Source: CAZTWC01 sp964617105 [NCBI: uncultured Myxococcia bacterium]
GTDB lineage: Bacteria > CAZTWC01
Length of the DNA stretch: 6,474 bases
Assembly (NCBI GenBank): GCA_964617105.1
Contig: CAZTWC010000220.1
Location: 1 to 6,474, forward strand
Reading direction: 5' to 3'
In this document: in pieces, positions 6,374-6,474 of the stretch
Position numbering within the stretch: the first letter of the stretch is position 1
Layout: every line of letters starts with the position of its first letter
Position numbers and translations under genes: made by a program
The notes under the pieces: model-generated
The model's database searches: none
What the model saw: the letters and a program-made list of their open reading frames with translations, nothing else
Told to the model about the DNA's origin: nothing

Positions 6374-6411
6374 TTAAAAACGAAAAGAATTCCCGGGATT
6401 TCAATCCCTGG
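6374..6411 (-). terminator. terminator-like hairpin with T-rich tail for a gene beyond the window
   Basis: On the minus strand the hairpin region 6411-6392 pairs CCAGGGATT with AATCCCGGG, with one internal mismatch and a nominal 2-nt loop that would open to four or more. It is followed by a T-rich stretch with runs of four and five T (6374-6391). This would end transcription of a minus-strand gene lying above 6474. One frame is open from the edge to a TAA at about 6412 and could be the last 20 codons of that gene, but nothing recognisable is encoded. The stem is short, so the call is modest. Confidence 0.4.
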
Positions 6412-6474
6412 TTATTTACTTCCACTATTAATGAATTTGGGTGAATATTGAACAACCACGAATCTACACAACTT

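Noticed and set aside
6398-6425. A GATTTCAATCCC-like stretch that recalls the start or end of some CRISPR repeats
   Set aside because: It occurs once, no second copy follows at repeat-spacer distance before the window ends, and no cas gene is present. The stretch is better explained as one arm and the loop of a hairpin.

Overview
The window reads as ordinary housekeeping chromosome from a diderm (outer-membrane) bacterium of moderate-to-low GC. All six genes lie on the minus strand, so the biological reading order runs from high to low coordinates. The organism cannot be named from the sequence. The combination of a bacterial XPB-type helicase, a PorV/UPF0164-like outer-membrane protein, a TPR lipoprotein paired with a LolB/DUF4292-like lipoprotein, and an FHA-GGDEF protein fits delta-proteobacterial-type lineages, spirochaetes, or one of the related candidate phyla known mainly from metagenomes. 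That placement is inference.

Layout in transcription order. From 6474 to 6303 there is a short non-coding edge holding a terminator-like hairpin, an inverted repeat and a sigma70-like promoter. From 6266 to 5379 is a PorV-like outer-membrane beta-barrel protein. Next comes a perfect 18-bp stem-loop (5331-5370), just before the ribosome binding site of the XPB helicase gene (5308-3641). A 66-residue unknown protein (3630-3430) follows, with its Shine-Dalgarno overlapping the helicase stop codon. A TPR-repeat lipoprotein (3408-1639) and a LolB/DUF4292-like lipoprotein (1635-847) follow, with gaps of only 21 and 3 nt. A 147-nt intergenic region with a good sigma70-like promoter then leads into an FHA-GGDEF diguanylate cyclase (699-1), which is cut by the window edge inside its catalytic domain.

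How the genes fit together. The helicase, the small protein, the TPR protein and the LolB-like lipoprotein look like one co-transcribed, translationally linked block. The first two suggest DNA repair or transcription-coupled DNA unwinding. The last two suggest outer-membrane lipoprotein handling or envelope assembly, so the operon joins unrelated functions, as often happens. The PorV-like protein adds to the envelope theme. The diguanylate cyclase has its own promoter and probably belongs to a separate signalling unit.

I see no clear undescribed defence or mobile system, no transposase, no CRISPR array and no RNA gene. The points most worth a second look are the small protein coupled to the helicase, which faintly resembles a segment of the helicase's own N-terminal region, and the perfect stem-loop before the helicase gene.
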